From the NCBI GenBank assembly GCA_030632175.1, contig DAOVVG010000041.1:1-14065 (forward strand): 14,065 nt of DNA. Reading direction: 5' to 3'. Positions 5,800 to 12,367 of the stretch are shown here, one piece after another; the stretch's first letter is position 1, and each line of letters begins with the position of its first letter. The position numbers and the translations under genes were made by a program. The notes under the pieces are model-generated. The model made no database searches and was not told the DNA's origin. It saw nothing but the letters and a program-made list of their open reading frames with translations. The stretch is from Gammaproteobacteria bacterium. GTDB taxonomy: Bacteria; Pseudomonadota; Gammaproteobacteria; UBA9214.

Positions 5800-7974
5800 A
5801 TGAGTGGAAATGAATCTCGCCTTCAGGCGATTTATCAAATAACAAACCGTGAACCGGTTTATGTAAAAAAACCCAGGTCACTGGAAAAGATCTGGGCATG
5901 TGATGTTTTTAATCTGGCAAAAATGGAAGAGGCGCTTTCCAAGAACGCCTTCAAGGCCGTAAAGAAAACGGTACAAACGGGTGCGCCGCTGGATGCAGCG
6001 ACCGCTGACATCATTGCAGCTGCGATGAAAGAATGGGCGGTATCAAAAGGCGTGAAGTTTTTCTCGCATATTTTCTACCCGATGACCAACATCACGGCTG
6101 AAAAACACGATGGTTTTATTATCACCAACTCTGATGGCAACGCGATTACCGAGTTCACCGGCAGTCTGTTGATCAAGGGTGAACCCGACGGTTCATCATT
6201 TCCGAATGGCAGTATCCGTATGACTAACGCTGCGCGTGGTTATACCGCATGGGATCCAACCAGTTCTGCCTACATCATGCAAACAGATAACGGTGCGACA
6301 CTGATGATTCCCAGTGTCTTTATGTCATGGACGGGCGAGGCGCTGGATAAAAAGATTCCGTTGTTACGCTCCAACGATGCCATGAACAAGGCTGCACATA
6401 AAGTGCTATCCCTGATGGGTGAAACGGATATTGCGCCTTTGAATTCCAGTTGCGGGGCGGAGCAGGAGTATTTTCTGGTCGACAGTAATTTTGCCAATAA
6501 CCGTCCTGATCTGTTGCTGGCCGGACGTACCCTGTTTGGTGCTGCACCTGCAAAAGGTCAGGAGTTTGATGACCATTATTTCGGAGCTATCCCGGCACGC
6601 GTTCAGGTATTCATGCAGGATTTTGAAGATCAATTATACAAGCTGGGTATTCCTGCCAAGACTCACCACAACGAAGTGGCGCCGGGACAGTTTGAAATTG
6701 CCCCTTACTTCGAAGCGGCCAACGTCGCTGCAGACCACCAGCAATTAATGATGACGTTGATGAAAAGCACGGCAAAGAAGCACGGCTTTCTCTGCCTGCT
6801 GCATGAGAAACCCTTTGCGGGCATCAATGGCTCCGGCAAGCACGTAAACTGGTCAGTAGGTAACTCTACCCAGGGTAACCTGCTTGACCCGGGCAGCACG
6901 CCGCATGACAACCTGAACTTCCTGTTGTTCTGTGGTGCGGTCATTCGCGGTGTGCATAAGTTCGGCCCATTGCTGCGTGCTGTGATTGCGTCGGCAGGAA
7001 ATGATCACCGCCTGGGCGCCAACGAAGCGCCTCCGGCTATCCTGTCAGTCTATCTGGGAGACCAGCTGGAAAAAGTCTTTCAGGACATCAAGGCAGGAAA
7101 GCTCATTAAAAGTGAGGGCGGCGGGGTTATGAACCTCGGGCTTGACCAGATTCTTCACTTTGAACGTGATCCTGGCGACCGTAACCGCACGTCTCCTTTC
7201 GCATTTACAGGTAATCGCTTTGAGTTCCGTGCCGTAGGCTCGGGACAGTCTGTTTCAGGCCCGTTGGTGGCAATGAATACCATGTTGGCTGATTCCCTTA
7301 ACTGGATTGCCGAAAAACTGGAAGCGGCACTGGCAAAAGACAGCGATCAGACAGTTGCTGTTATCGCTGTACTTAAAGAGCTTATGGATGTGCACGGAAA
7401 TGTCGTATTCGGTGGCGATGGTTACTCAACAGACTGGCACAAGGTGGCGGTTGAGGAGCGTGGTTTAAAGAACATTCCAACCACAGCAGACGCATTGCCA
7501 GCGCTGCGAGAAGCGTCTGTCAAGGAACTCTTTGCCAGCACGGGCGTACTCTCTCCTGTCGAACTGGAAAGTCGCTTTGAGGTCTATGCAGAACAATATG
7601 TTCTGTCTATCGAAGTTGAAGCGAAGCTGGTTGTCGATATGGCCAGCACAGTTATTTACCCTGCCGCCATTCGTTACCTCTCTGATCTTGCAATGACAAA
7701 CACAAGCATGACAGACATGGGGATTGAACTGGACAGCTCAATGGCGAAAACGGTTGCCGGTGATGCGAATGCCATGATGTTAGCGGTCGGAAAACTCGGC
7801 ATAGCGATGGAGAAACATGACTTTTCCTCTACTGAGGAGCATATGCAGTTTTGTGCAAATGACATCCGCAGTCTGATGGAGGAAGTTCGTACACATGCGG
7901 ATGCGCTGGAAGCAGCCGTCGCTGATGAGCTGTGGCCCTTGCCCAAGTACCAGGAAATGCTGTTTATCAGGTAA
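5800..7974 (+). CDS. glnN: Glutamine synthetase type III (GSIII)
   Basis: A 724-residue enzyme joining ammonium to glutamate with ATP, the assimilation step after nitrite reduction. The length (about 720-730) and motifs identify type III rather than GlnA (type I, about 470 residues). They include the N-terminal block NGSIRMTNAARGYTAWDPTS (about 136-155), HHNEVAPGQFEIAPYFEAAN (about 289-308), the ATP/active-site block INGSGKHVNWSVGN (about 341-354), GNDHRLGANEAPPA (about 402-415) and GNRFEFRAVGS (about 470-480). The adenylylation-tyrosine region of type I enzymes is absent, so control is likely transcriptional. The start at 5800 has the better-spaced Shine-Dalgarno; 5794 would add two residues. 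The gene is monocistronic, bounded by its own sigma-54 promoter and an intrinsic terminator. GSIII is best known from cyanobacteria and Bacteroidetes, so its place here is notable, and the codon use does not obviously differ from its neighbours. Confidence 0.95.
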   Translation: MSGNESRLQAIYQITNREPVYVKKPRSLEKIWACDVFNLAKMEEALSKNAFKAVKKTVQTGAPLDAATADIIAAAMKEWAVSKGVKFFSHIFYPMTNITAEKHDGFIITNSDGNAITEFTGSLLIKGEPDGSSFPNGSIRMTNAARGYTAWDPTSSAYIMQTDNGATLMIPSVFMSWTGEALDKKIPLLRSNDAMNKAAHKVLSLMGETDIAPLNSSCGAEQEYFLVDSNFANNRPDLLLAGRTLFGAAPAKGQEFDDHYFGAIPARVQVFMQDFEDQLYKLGIPAKTHHNEVAPGQFEIAPYFEAANVAADHQQLMMTLMKSTAKKHGFLCLLHEKPFAGINGSGKHVNWSVGNSTQGNLLDPGSTPHDNLNFLLFCGAVIRGVHKFGPLLRAVIASAGNDHRLGANEAPPAILSVYLGDQLEKVFQDIKAGKLIKSEGGGVMNLGLDQILHFERDPGDRNRTSPFAFTGNRFEFRAVGSGQSVSGPLVAMNTMLADSLNWIAEKLEAALAKDSDQTVAVIAVLKELMDVHGNVVFGGDGYSTDWHKVAVEERGLKNIPTTADALPALREASVKELFASTGVLSPVELESRFEVYAEQYVLSIEVEAKLVVDMASTVIYPAAIRYLSDLAMTNTSMTDMGIELDSSMAKTVAGDANAMMLAVGKLGIAMEKHDFSSTEEHMQFCANDIRSLMEEVRTHADALEAAVADELWPLPKYQEMLFIR

Positions 7975-8005
7975 AAATGTTTCCGGTAAAAGTAACTGCC
8001 ATATG

Positions 8006-8033
8006 AAGGCCGCTAGTGATAGCGGCCTTTTTT
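8006..8033 (+). terminator. Intrinsic terminator of the GSIII gene
   Basis: A 10-bp perfect stem AAGGCCGCTA (8006-8015) with TAGCGGCCTT (8020-8029), loop GTGA, runs into six Ts (8028-8033). It begins 31 bp after the GSIII stop codon. Confidence 0.95.
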
Positions 8034-8051
8034 ATGCCCGATACCCGGTTC

Positions 8052-8093
8052 AGTAATTGCCAATTGCATCGTTATCAGCGACGGCCAATTACT
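8052..8093. repeat. Inverted repeat AGTAATTG(G)CC
   Basis: AGTAATTGCC (8052-8061) faces GGCCAATTACT (8083-8093), identical apart from one extra G/C, around 21 bases. It lies past the GSIII terminator and upstream of the NtrC-like site. It could be an operator or an RNA stem; nothing decides between them. Confidence 0.55.
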
Positions 8094-8119
8094 CACTCAG
8101 AAGGTCATGCTCATTGCTC

Positions 8120-8136
8120 CGCACCGGTGTGGTGCG
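8120..8136. promoter_or_regulatory. NtrC-like enhancer palindrome for the nitrate transporter
   Basis: CGCACCGGTGTGGTGCG is perfectly symmetrical in its two halves and equals TGCACC-N5-GGTGCA except for the outermost base on each side. It lies about 232 bp upstream of the predicted start at 8360. A half-site TGCACT follows at 8150, 30 bp on. Confidence 0.7.
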
Positions 8137-8164
8137 CGTGATATTTTTTTGCACTGCAATCTGA

Positions 8165-8205
8165 CAACAGGGTCAGCGACGGGTAGCCCCGTGATTCCCC
8201 TGTTG
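8165..8205. repeat. Nested stem upstream of the transporter promoter
   Basis: CAACAGGG (8165-8172) pairs with CCCTGTTG (8198-8205). Inside it ACGGG (8179-8183) pairs with CCCGT (8188-8192) around TAGC. It lies upstream of the sigma-54 start, so it would be transcribed only from another promoter. Confidence 0.5.
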
Positions 8206-8241
8206 GCCGGGCCGGTTATCCGTGAGCGCTATTGGATTTGA

Positions 8242-8254
8242 TCTCAACTAATTG
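8242..8254 (+). promoter_or_regulatory. Possible IHF site (one mismatch)
   Basis: TCTCAACTAATTG fits WATCAR-N4-TTR with one mismatch and lies in AT-rich DNA between the NtrC-like palindrome and the sigma-54 promoter. Confidence 0.3.
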
Positions 8255-8332
8255 TTTATAAGGTATAAATAGTGAGGTTCGTACGCTGGTTTCCGGGCCT
8301 TCTCCAGACGTTGTGTAGTGTCACTTGTCAGT

Positions 8333-8349
8333 CTGGCACGCTCTTTGCT
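8333..8349 (+). promoter_or_regulatory. Sigma-54 promoter of the nitrate transporter
   Basis: CTGGCACGCTCTTTGCT matches YTGGCACG-N4-TTGCW at every position. The predicted start is near 8360, 61 bp before the ATG at 8421. Confidence 0.88.
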
Positions 8350-8408
8350 CTTGTACTAAAGAAACTGATCGAGTGCAGCCCCCAAAGGGTACATAAGTGC
8401 ACAAGTAC

Positions 8409-8415
8409 AAAGGAG
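8409..8415 (+). promoter_or_regulatory. Shine-Dalgarno that decides the narK start
   Basis: AAAGGAG lies 5 bp before the ATG at 8421. The frame stays open to a GTG at 8397, but that codon has no such site. Confidence 0.85.
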
Positions 8416-8420
8416 TCATA

Positions 8421-9890
8421 ATGTCAGAGTCAAAACTCAACCTGCTGTCGTTCTCGGGAAGGACGCGCATCCTGCACCTCACCTGGTTCGCTTTCTTTCT
8501 TACATTTCTTGTCTGGTTTAACCATGCGCCTTTGCTGGCGGCGATACGAGAAACTTTTGGCTTGAGTGATCAGCAGATCAAGACGTTGCTGATTCTGAAT
8601 GTCGCGTTGACCATTCCTGCACGCATTATTGTGGGTATGCTGGTAGATGCGATTGGGCCCAAGCGGATGTTTTCCGTTTTGCTGTTTGTCTCCAGCTTTC
8701 TGTGTTTTGGTTTTGCGCTGGCAGATTCCTATGAACAATTGGCATTGATGCGTTTCCTGTTGGGTTTTACGGGCGCAGGCTTTGTTATCGGTATTCGGCT
8801 TATTAGTGAATGGTTCCCGGCCAGGCAACTGGGTGTGGCAGAGGGTATTTATGGCGGCTGGGGAAATTTTGGTTCCGCGGCTGCCGCGATTACCTTGCCA
8901 ACGCTAGCACTGTTGTTTGGCGGAGACGATGGCTGGCGTTATGCCGTGGGTACGACGGGTGTACTGGCTCTGGCATACTCAGCTATATTTTATTTCTCTG
9001 TCAGCGATACACCCAAGGGTTCCACATATTTCAAACCGAAAAAGAATGGTGCTCTGGAGGTCACAAGCAAGGGTGATTTTTTCCTGTACCTGGTGATGAA
9101 CATACCTATGTATGCAGCACTCGGTATACTGGCCTGGAAGCTGGGTCCGGCCAACACAGCCATGCTGTCCGATGCCTTTGTAAATATGGCCTATGCAGTG
9201 CTAACTGTGCTCTATCTGTTCCAGACTGTGCGCATTTATCAGATCAATAAACATGTATTTCACACTGAAGTACCCAGGATAGATCGCTATTCTTTCAAGC
9301 AGGTCGCAGTGCTTGATCTGGCATACATGGTGACATTCGGTTCAGAATTGGCCGTGGTTTCCATGCTGCCATTGTTTTTTATGGACACATTCGATCTTTC
9401 CATCGTGACGGCAGGCCTTCTCGGGTCGTTTTTTGGAACCATGTGTGTAGTGGCACGCCCCGGTGGAGGCTGGTTGAGTGATATTCTGGGGCGGAAGAAA
9501 ACGCTGGTAGTCGTGCTTGCTGGTCTGGTTGCTGGCTATCTATTGATGAGCCAGATTGATTCAAGCTGGCCGGTTGCCCTGGCCGTGCTGGCAACGATAG
9601 TTTGTGCACTGTTTGTACACTTCGGTACCGGTGCTGTTTTTGCGGTTGTGCCTCTCGTCAAACGCCGATTGACCGGACAGATTGCCGGTATGGCAGGTGC
9701 TTACGGAAATGTCGGTGGCGTGATGTTTCTGACGGTGCTCTCGTTTGTGTCGCCAATGACGTTCTTTCTGGTTATTGCAGCTGCTGCATTGATGACGTTA
9801 CTGGTTGTTGCTGTATTCCTTGATGAACCGGAAGGGCACATGGCGGAAATACTGCCTGATGGCACGGTGCAGATGATCGAGGTGACGTGA
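8421..9890 (+). CDS. narK: Nitrate/nitrite transporter, NarK family (MFS)
   Basis: A 489-residue inner-membrane protein of the nitrate-nitrite porter family with about 12 membrane segments, predicted to bring nitrate in for assimilation. The two family signatures are present: GGWGNFGSAAAA (about residues 147-158) and GAYGNVGGVMF (about 426-436). The two substrate-binding arginines of NarK match R68 (IPARIIVG) in helix 2 and R346 (ARPGGGWLSD) in helix 8. The ATG at 8421 is chosen for its AAAGGAG site. It has its own sigma-54 promoter. The stop codon is followed after only 4 bp by the 49-bp REP array, then by the kinase/phosphatase gene, as in the P. aeruginosa arrangement where transporter and kinase genes adjoin. 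Transport direction and nitrite export cannot be told from sequence; the nirB/nasA context favours assimilatory uptake. Pseudomonad annotations sometimes call this gene nasA. Confidence 0.94.
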   Translation: MSESKLNLLSFSGRTRILHLTWFAFFLTFLVWFNHAPLLAAIRETFGLSDQQIKTLLILNVALTIPARIIVGMLVDAIGPKRMFSVLLFVSSFLCFGFALADSYEQLALMRFLLGFTGAGFVIGIRLISEWFPARQLGVAEGIYGGWGNFGSAAAAITLPTLALLFGGDDGWRYAVGTTGVLALAYSAIFYFSVSDTPKGSTYFKPKKNGALEVTSKGDFFLYLVMNIPMYAALGILAWKLGPANTAMLSDAFVNMAYAVLTVLYLFQTVRIYQINKHVFHTEVPRIDRYSFKQVAVLDLAYMVTFGSELAVVSMLPLFFMDTFDLSIVTAGLLGSFFGTMCVVARPGGGWLSDILGRKKTLVVVLAGLVAGYLLMSQIDSSWPVALAVLATIVCALFVHFGTGAVFAVVPLVKRRLTGQIAGMAGAYGNVGGVMFLTVLSFVSPMTFFLVIAAAALMTLLVVAVFLDEPEGHMAEILPDGTVQMIEVT

Positions 9891-9894
9891 TGAA

Positions 9895-10103
9895 TCGCGG
9901 ACGAGGTCCGCTCCTACAAGTGCCGGGGTGATTTGTTAGCTTATCGCGGACGAGATCCGCTCCTGCAGGTGTCGGGGTGATTTGTTGGTTTATCGCGGAC
10001 GAGATCCGCTCCCGCGGGTGTTGGGGTGATTTATGCGTTTATCGCGGACAAGGTCCGCTCCTACAAAAACATGCGTACTTGTAGGAGCGGACCTTGTCCG
10101 CGA
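9895..10103. repeat. Tandem array of 49-bp REP units ending in an inverted REP pair
   Basis: TCGCGGAC...GTCCGCTCC units start at 9895, 9944, 9993 and 10042, an exact 49-bp period. Each unit is a REP of about 24 bp plus a spacer of about 25 bp that includes GGGGTGATTT. Units 2 and 3 share the centre GAGAT, unit 1 has GAGGT and unit 4 has AAGGT; unit 3 has decayed at its outer end (CCCGCGG). The fourth REP (10042-10065) and an opposite copy (10080-10103) are perfect 24-bp complements around a 14-base loop. It fills most of the gap between narK and the kinase gene and could terminate or stabilise narK mRNA. Confidence 0.92.
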
Positions 10104-10135
10104 TATTTGTTCTTCTCCGGGTTATATTACGTGTT

Positions 10136-11848
10136 ATGTCCTCCACCCTGAAAATCACCTCCGGCCAGCACAGTGAAGCCGGCATCAAGCAGAGCAATGA
10201 CGATGCCTGCGGGATTCGTGTGCCCGATTCCTCTTTACTCAATACCAAGGGAATAGCTGCTGTCATTGCTGACGGCATGAGTGGCAGCGAGGCGGGGAAA
10301 GAAGCTGCCGAGGCCTGTGTGCGTGGTTTTCTCACCGATTACTTCACCACGCCGGAGTCCTGGAGTACGGAGACGGCGGGTGAAAAAATACTCTCGGCAC
10401 TGAATCGCTGGTTGTATGCGCAAGGCCACCATCATTACGAATCCACCAGTGCGATGGTGACCACGCTCAGTGTGCTCATCATCAAGTCGGCGACTGCACA
10501 CCTGTTCCACATTGGCGATACACGTATTTACAGGATGCGCCGGGGCAAGCTTGAATGCCTGACGCATGATCATCGCGTGCACGTCTCGGCGGACAAGAAC
10601 TATCTCAGCCGCGCCATGGGCATCGAACTGCACATGGAGATTGATTACCGTGCCTTGCCCGTAGAAGTTGATGACATCTACCTGTTGACGACAGACGGCA
10701 TACACGACTATCTCGATGACACGGCGCTGGCAGAATTTATTTATGCCAGTGGCGAGGAGCTGGATGATACGGCGCGTGCTGTTGTTGCCAGTGCGCTGGA
10801 GCAGGGCAGCCATGACAATGTGTCGTGCGAGATTATTAAAGTTGAGGCGTTACCACACCGGGACGCGCACGAGTTCTACCAGAAATTTTCGGAACTGCCG
10901 TTCCCGCCGCCGCTGGAAACCGGCATGGTGCTGGATGGCTATGAAATAATCCGCGAGCTGCATGCCAGCAAGCGCACCCAGGTGTATCTGGCGCAGGACC
11001 GGGAAACACACACCCGGGTCATTATGAAGACACCATCGGTCAATTATGAGGATGATCCGGAGTACATCGACCGTTTCCTGCACGAGGAGTGGGCAGGGCG
11101 ACGCATCAAGAACCAGCATGTACTGAAAATACTCAAGCCGCATGCGCAGCGTCAGTGCCTGTACTACGTCACCGAGTATATTGAAGGTCAGACGTTGCGC
11201 CAGTGGATGCACGACAATCCGCAACCCGTGGTTGAGGAGGTGCGCAATATCGTGCAACAGATTGCAGCCGGTTTGCGTGCGTTTCACCGCCTGGAGATGA
11301 TTCATCAGGACCTGAAGCCCGAGAACATCATGATCGATGAACACGGCACAGTGAAGATTATTGATTTTGGCTCCACCAAGATTGCCGGCATAGAAGAAAT
11401 TACCACGCCGCTGGATCGGCAAAATATGCTGGGGACGCTCAACTACACGGCACCTGAATATCTGCAGGGTTATTCCGGCAATAACGCATCGGATATATAT
11501 TCGCTGGGTGTGATTACCTATGAAATGCTGACCGGTGAACTACCCTACGGAAAGAAGGAGTTGACCCTGCGCAGGCTGAAACGCGCGCGCTACGAGACTG
11601 CGGCGCGCATTAATGCGGATATCCCGACCTGGATTGACAAGGCCCTTGAGAAGGCGGTGTCAATTGAGCGTGCCCGCCGTTATACCTTGCTGTCAGAGTT
11701 TACCCACGACCTGGCACACCCGAATCCTGCCTTTGAATCCCGGCATGCCGAGCCACTGATTGAACGTAACCCGCTGCTGGTCTGGAAGGGTATTGCAGCG
11801 TTTCTATTGGTGTTAAATATTTTTCTGTTGTACCTGCTGACCTCCTAG
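10136..11848 (+). CDS. PP2C-type phosphatase / Ser-Thr protein kinase fusion with C-terminal membrane anchor
   Basis: A 570-residue bifunctional signalling protein. The N-terminal PP2C domain (about 5-237) keeps its metal-binding acidic residues: D22/D23 (SNDD), D46 (ADGMSG), D128 (GDTR), D187 (TTDG) and D227 (SHDN). The kinase domain (about 268-530) has the lysine K298 (VIMK), a probable helix-C glutamate near 317-318, HQDLKPEN with D392 and N397, DFG D410 and an APE motif. The usual glycine-rich loop is replaced by ELHASKRTQVYLA, without glycines. A single hydrophobic segment at about 547-568 ends the protein, so both domains should face the cytoplasm. The ATG at 10136 is chosen because the upstream extension to 10094 is REP sequence; there is no clear Shine-Dalgarno. 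P. aeruginosa, from memory, has a kinase gene (PA1782) between nirB and the transporter, so the linkage is conserved. The target is unknown. Confidence 0.92.
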   Translation: MSSTLKITSGQHSEAGIKQSNDDACGIRVPDSSLLNTKGIAAVIADGMSGSEAGKEAAEACVRGFLTDYFTTPESWSTETAGEKILSALNRWLYAQGHHHYESTSAMVTTLSVLIIKSATAHLFHIGDTRIYRMRRGKLECLTHDHRVHVSADKNYLSRAMGIELHMEIDYRALPVEVDDIYLLTTDGIHDYLDDTALAEFIYASGEELDDTARAVVASALEQGSHDNVSCEIIKVEALPHRDAHEFYQKFSELPFPPPLETGMVLDGYEIIRELHASKRTQVYLAQDRETHTRVIMKTPSVNYEDDPEYIDRFLHEEWAGRRIKNQHVLKILKPHAQRQCLYYVTEYIEGQTLRQWMHDNPQPVVEEVRNIVQQIAAGLRAFHRLEMIHQDLKPENIMIDEHGTVKIIDFGSTKIAGIEEITTPLDRQNMLGTLNYTAPEYLQGYSGNNASDIYSLGVITYEMLTGELPYGKKELTLRRLKRARYETAARINADIPTWIDKALEKAVSIERARRYTLLSEFTHDLAHPNPAFESRHAEPLIERNPLLVWKGIAAFLLVLNIFLLYLLTS

Positions 11849-11941
11849 CTTCACAGGCACTACCGTCTGCATTTTGCCGCTTGTAGAGATGCAGTGCGGC
11901 GCCCCCCCTCCAGTATCTGCCCGATCAGGGGTGACTATTTT

Positions 11942-11968
11942 TCAGGATCAACAGATTTGTTGACCTGA
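11942..11968. promoter_or_regulatory. Long palindrome, possible operator
   Basis: TCAGG-a-TCAACA (11942-11953) faces TGTTGACCTGA (11958-11968) around GATT, giving 11-bp arms with one unpaired A. It is about 100 bp before the small-protein gene and overlaps the FNR-like box. It is probably a regulator-binding site; a hairpin in RNA is the alternative. Confidence 0.5.
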
Positions 11969-11973
11969 ATCAA
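11960..11973. promoter_or_regulatory. FNR/ANR-like box
   Basis: TTGACCTGAATCAA matches TTGAT-N4-ATCAA with one mismatch. No convincing -10 element stands at the class II distance; TATGTT at 11991 is about 5 bp too near. It may instead be a by-product of the overlapping palindrome. Confidence 0.4.
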
Positions 11974-12070
11974 TTTATGCCGTTTTCCGATATGTTCAAC
12001 TCCGATTCCTGATTATTTCACCGCGGCCATGGCGGTGAATAAGGAATATAAGCCACGAGAGGAGCCGACC

Positions 12071-12337
12071 ATGTCGATGGTACGTCTGATGACCCTGTTT
12101 TCCCTGTTTGTTTTTGCCATCACCGGGCCGTTACCGGCCGCTGCCATGGAGTTTAAGGTGGATTGCGAGTCTGTTGAGGACTGCATGACCAAGGGTGATA
12201 AGTTAACAAAGAAGCGCAAGTTATCACTGGCGCTGGAAGCCTATCGCAACGCAATAAAGAAAGATGTCGAAAATACGGACGCCTGGCGGAAATTCGAAAA
12301 GATTGTCGTTCGCATATCTGAAGAAGGTGGTTGCTGA
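12071..12337 (+). CDS. Small exported protein, one TPR-like repeat
   Basis: An 88-residue protein of unknown function. A signal peptide is clear: M-S-M-V-R, a hydrophobic core, then TGPLPAAA with likely cleavage before MEF near residue 25. The mature part of about 63 residues has cysteines in CESVEDC and at the very C-terminus (GGC), compatible with disulfides outside the cytoplasm. KLSLALEAYRNAIKK followed by NTDAWRKF resembles one tetratricopeptide repeat. The ATG at 12071 is chosen for GAGAGGAG ending 6 bp before it; the frame stays open to 12029 but without such a site. It is 30 bp before the YeeE-like gene, so the two are probably cotranscribed and it may be a periplasmic partner of that transporter. 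Confidence 0.8.
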   Translation: MSMVRLMTLFSLFVFAITGPLPAAAMEFKVDCESVEDCMTKGDKLTKKRKLSLALEAYRNAIKKDVENTDAWRKFEKIVVRISEEGGC

Positions 12338-12367
12338 AACCGTTGCCAGGGATAACGGGGTGTTTTC

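Larger units (their letters stand above)
8034..8420 (+). other. Control region upstream of the nitrate transporter
   Basis: This 387-bp stretch has no gene. It contains inverted repeats at 8052-8093 and 8165-8205, an NtrC-like palindrome at 8120-8136 with a half-site TGCACT at 8150-8155, an AT-rich stretch around 8231-8275 with a one-mismatch IHF-like site (8242-8254), and a consensus sigma-54 promoter at 8333-8349. The leader from about 8360 is about 61 nt and unremarkable. Confidence 0.75.
11849..12070 (+). other. Gap between kinase and small-protein gene
   Basis: 222 bp without a gene. It includes a weak stem (CTGCAT 11867-11872 with ATGCAG 11889-11894), a run of C at 11903-11909, the palindrome and FNR-like box described separately, and the Shine-Dalgarno of the next gene. 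No intrinsic terminator with a T-tract was found after the kinase stop. Confidence 0.6.

Noticed and set aside
8397..8420. Upstream GTG start for the nitrate transporter
   Set aside because: The ATG at 8421 has AAAGGAG at good spacing, and the extra eight residues match nothing in the family.
9895..10103. CRISPR array, suggested by evenly spaced repeats
   Set aside because: The spacers are near-identical to each other, repeats are internal palindromes of the REP type found elsewhere in the window, and no cas genes are present.
10094..10135. Upstream TTG start for the kinase/phosphatase
   Set aside because: The extension begins inside the REP arm, so the reading there is repeat sequence and not protein.
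10235..11422. Minus-strand frames of 192 and 190 codons
   Set aside because: Antisense to the kinase/phosphatase, in which all catalytic motifs are visible.
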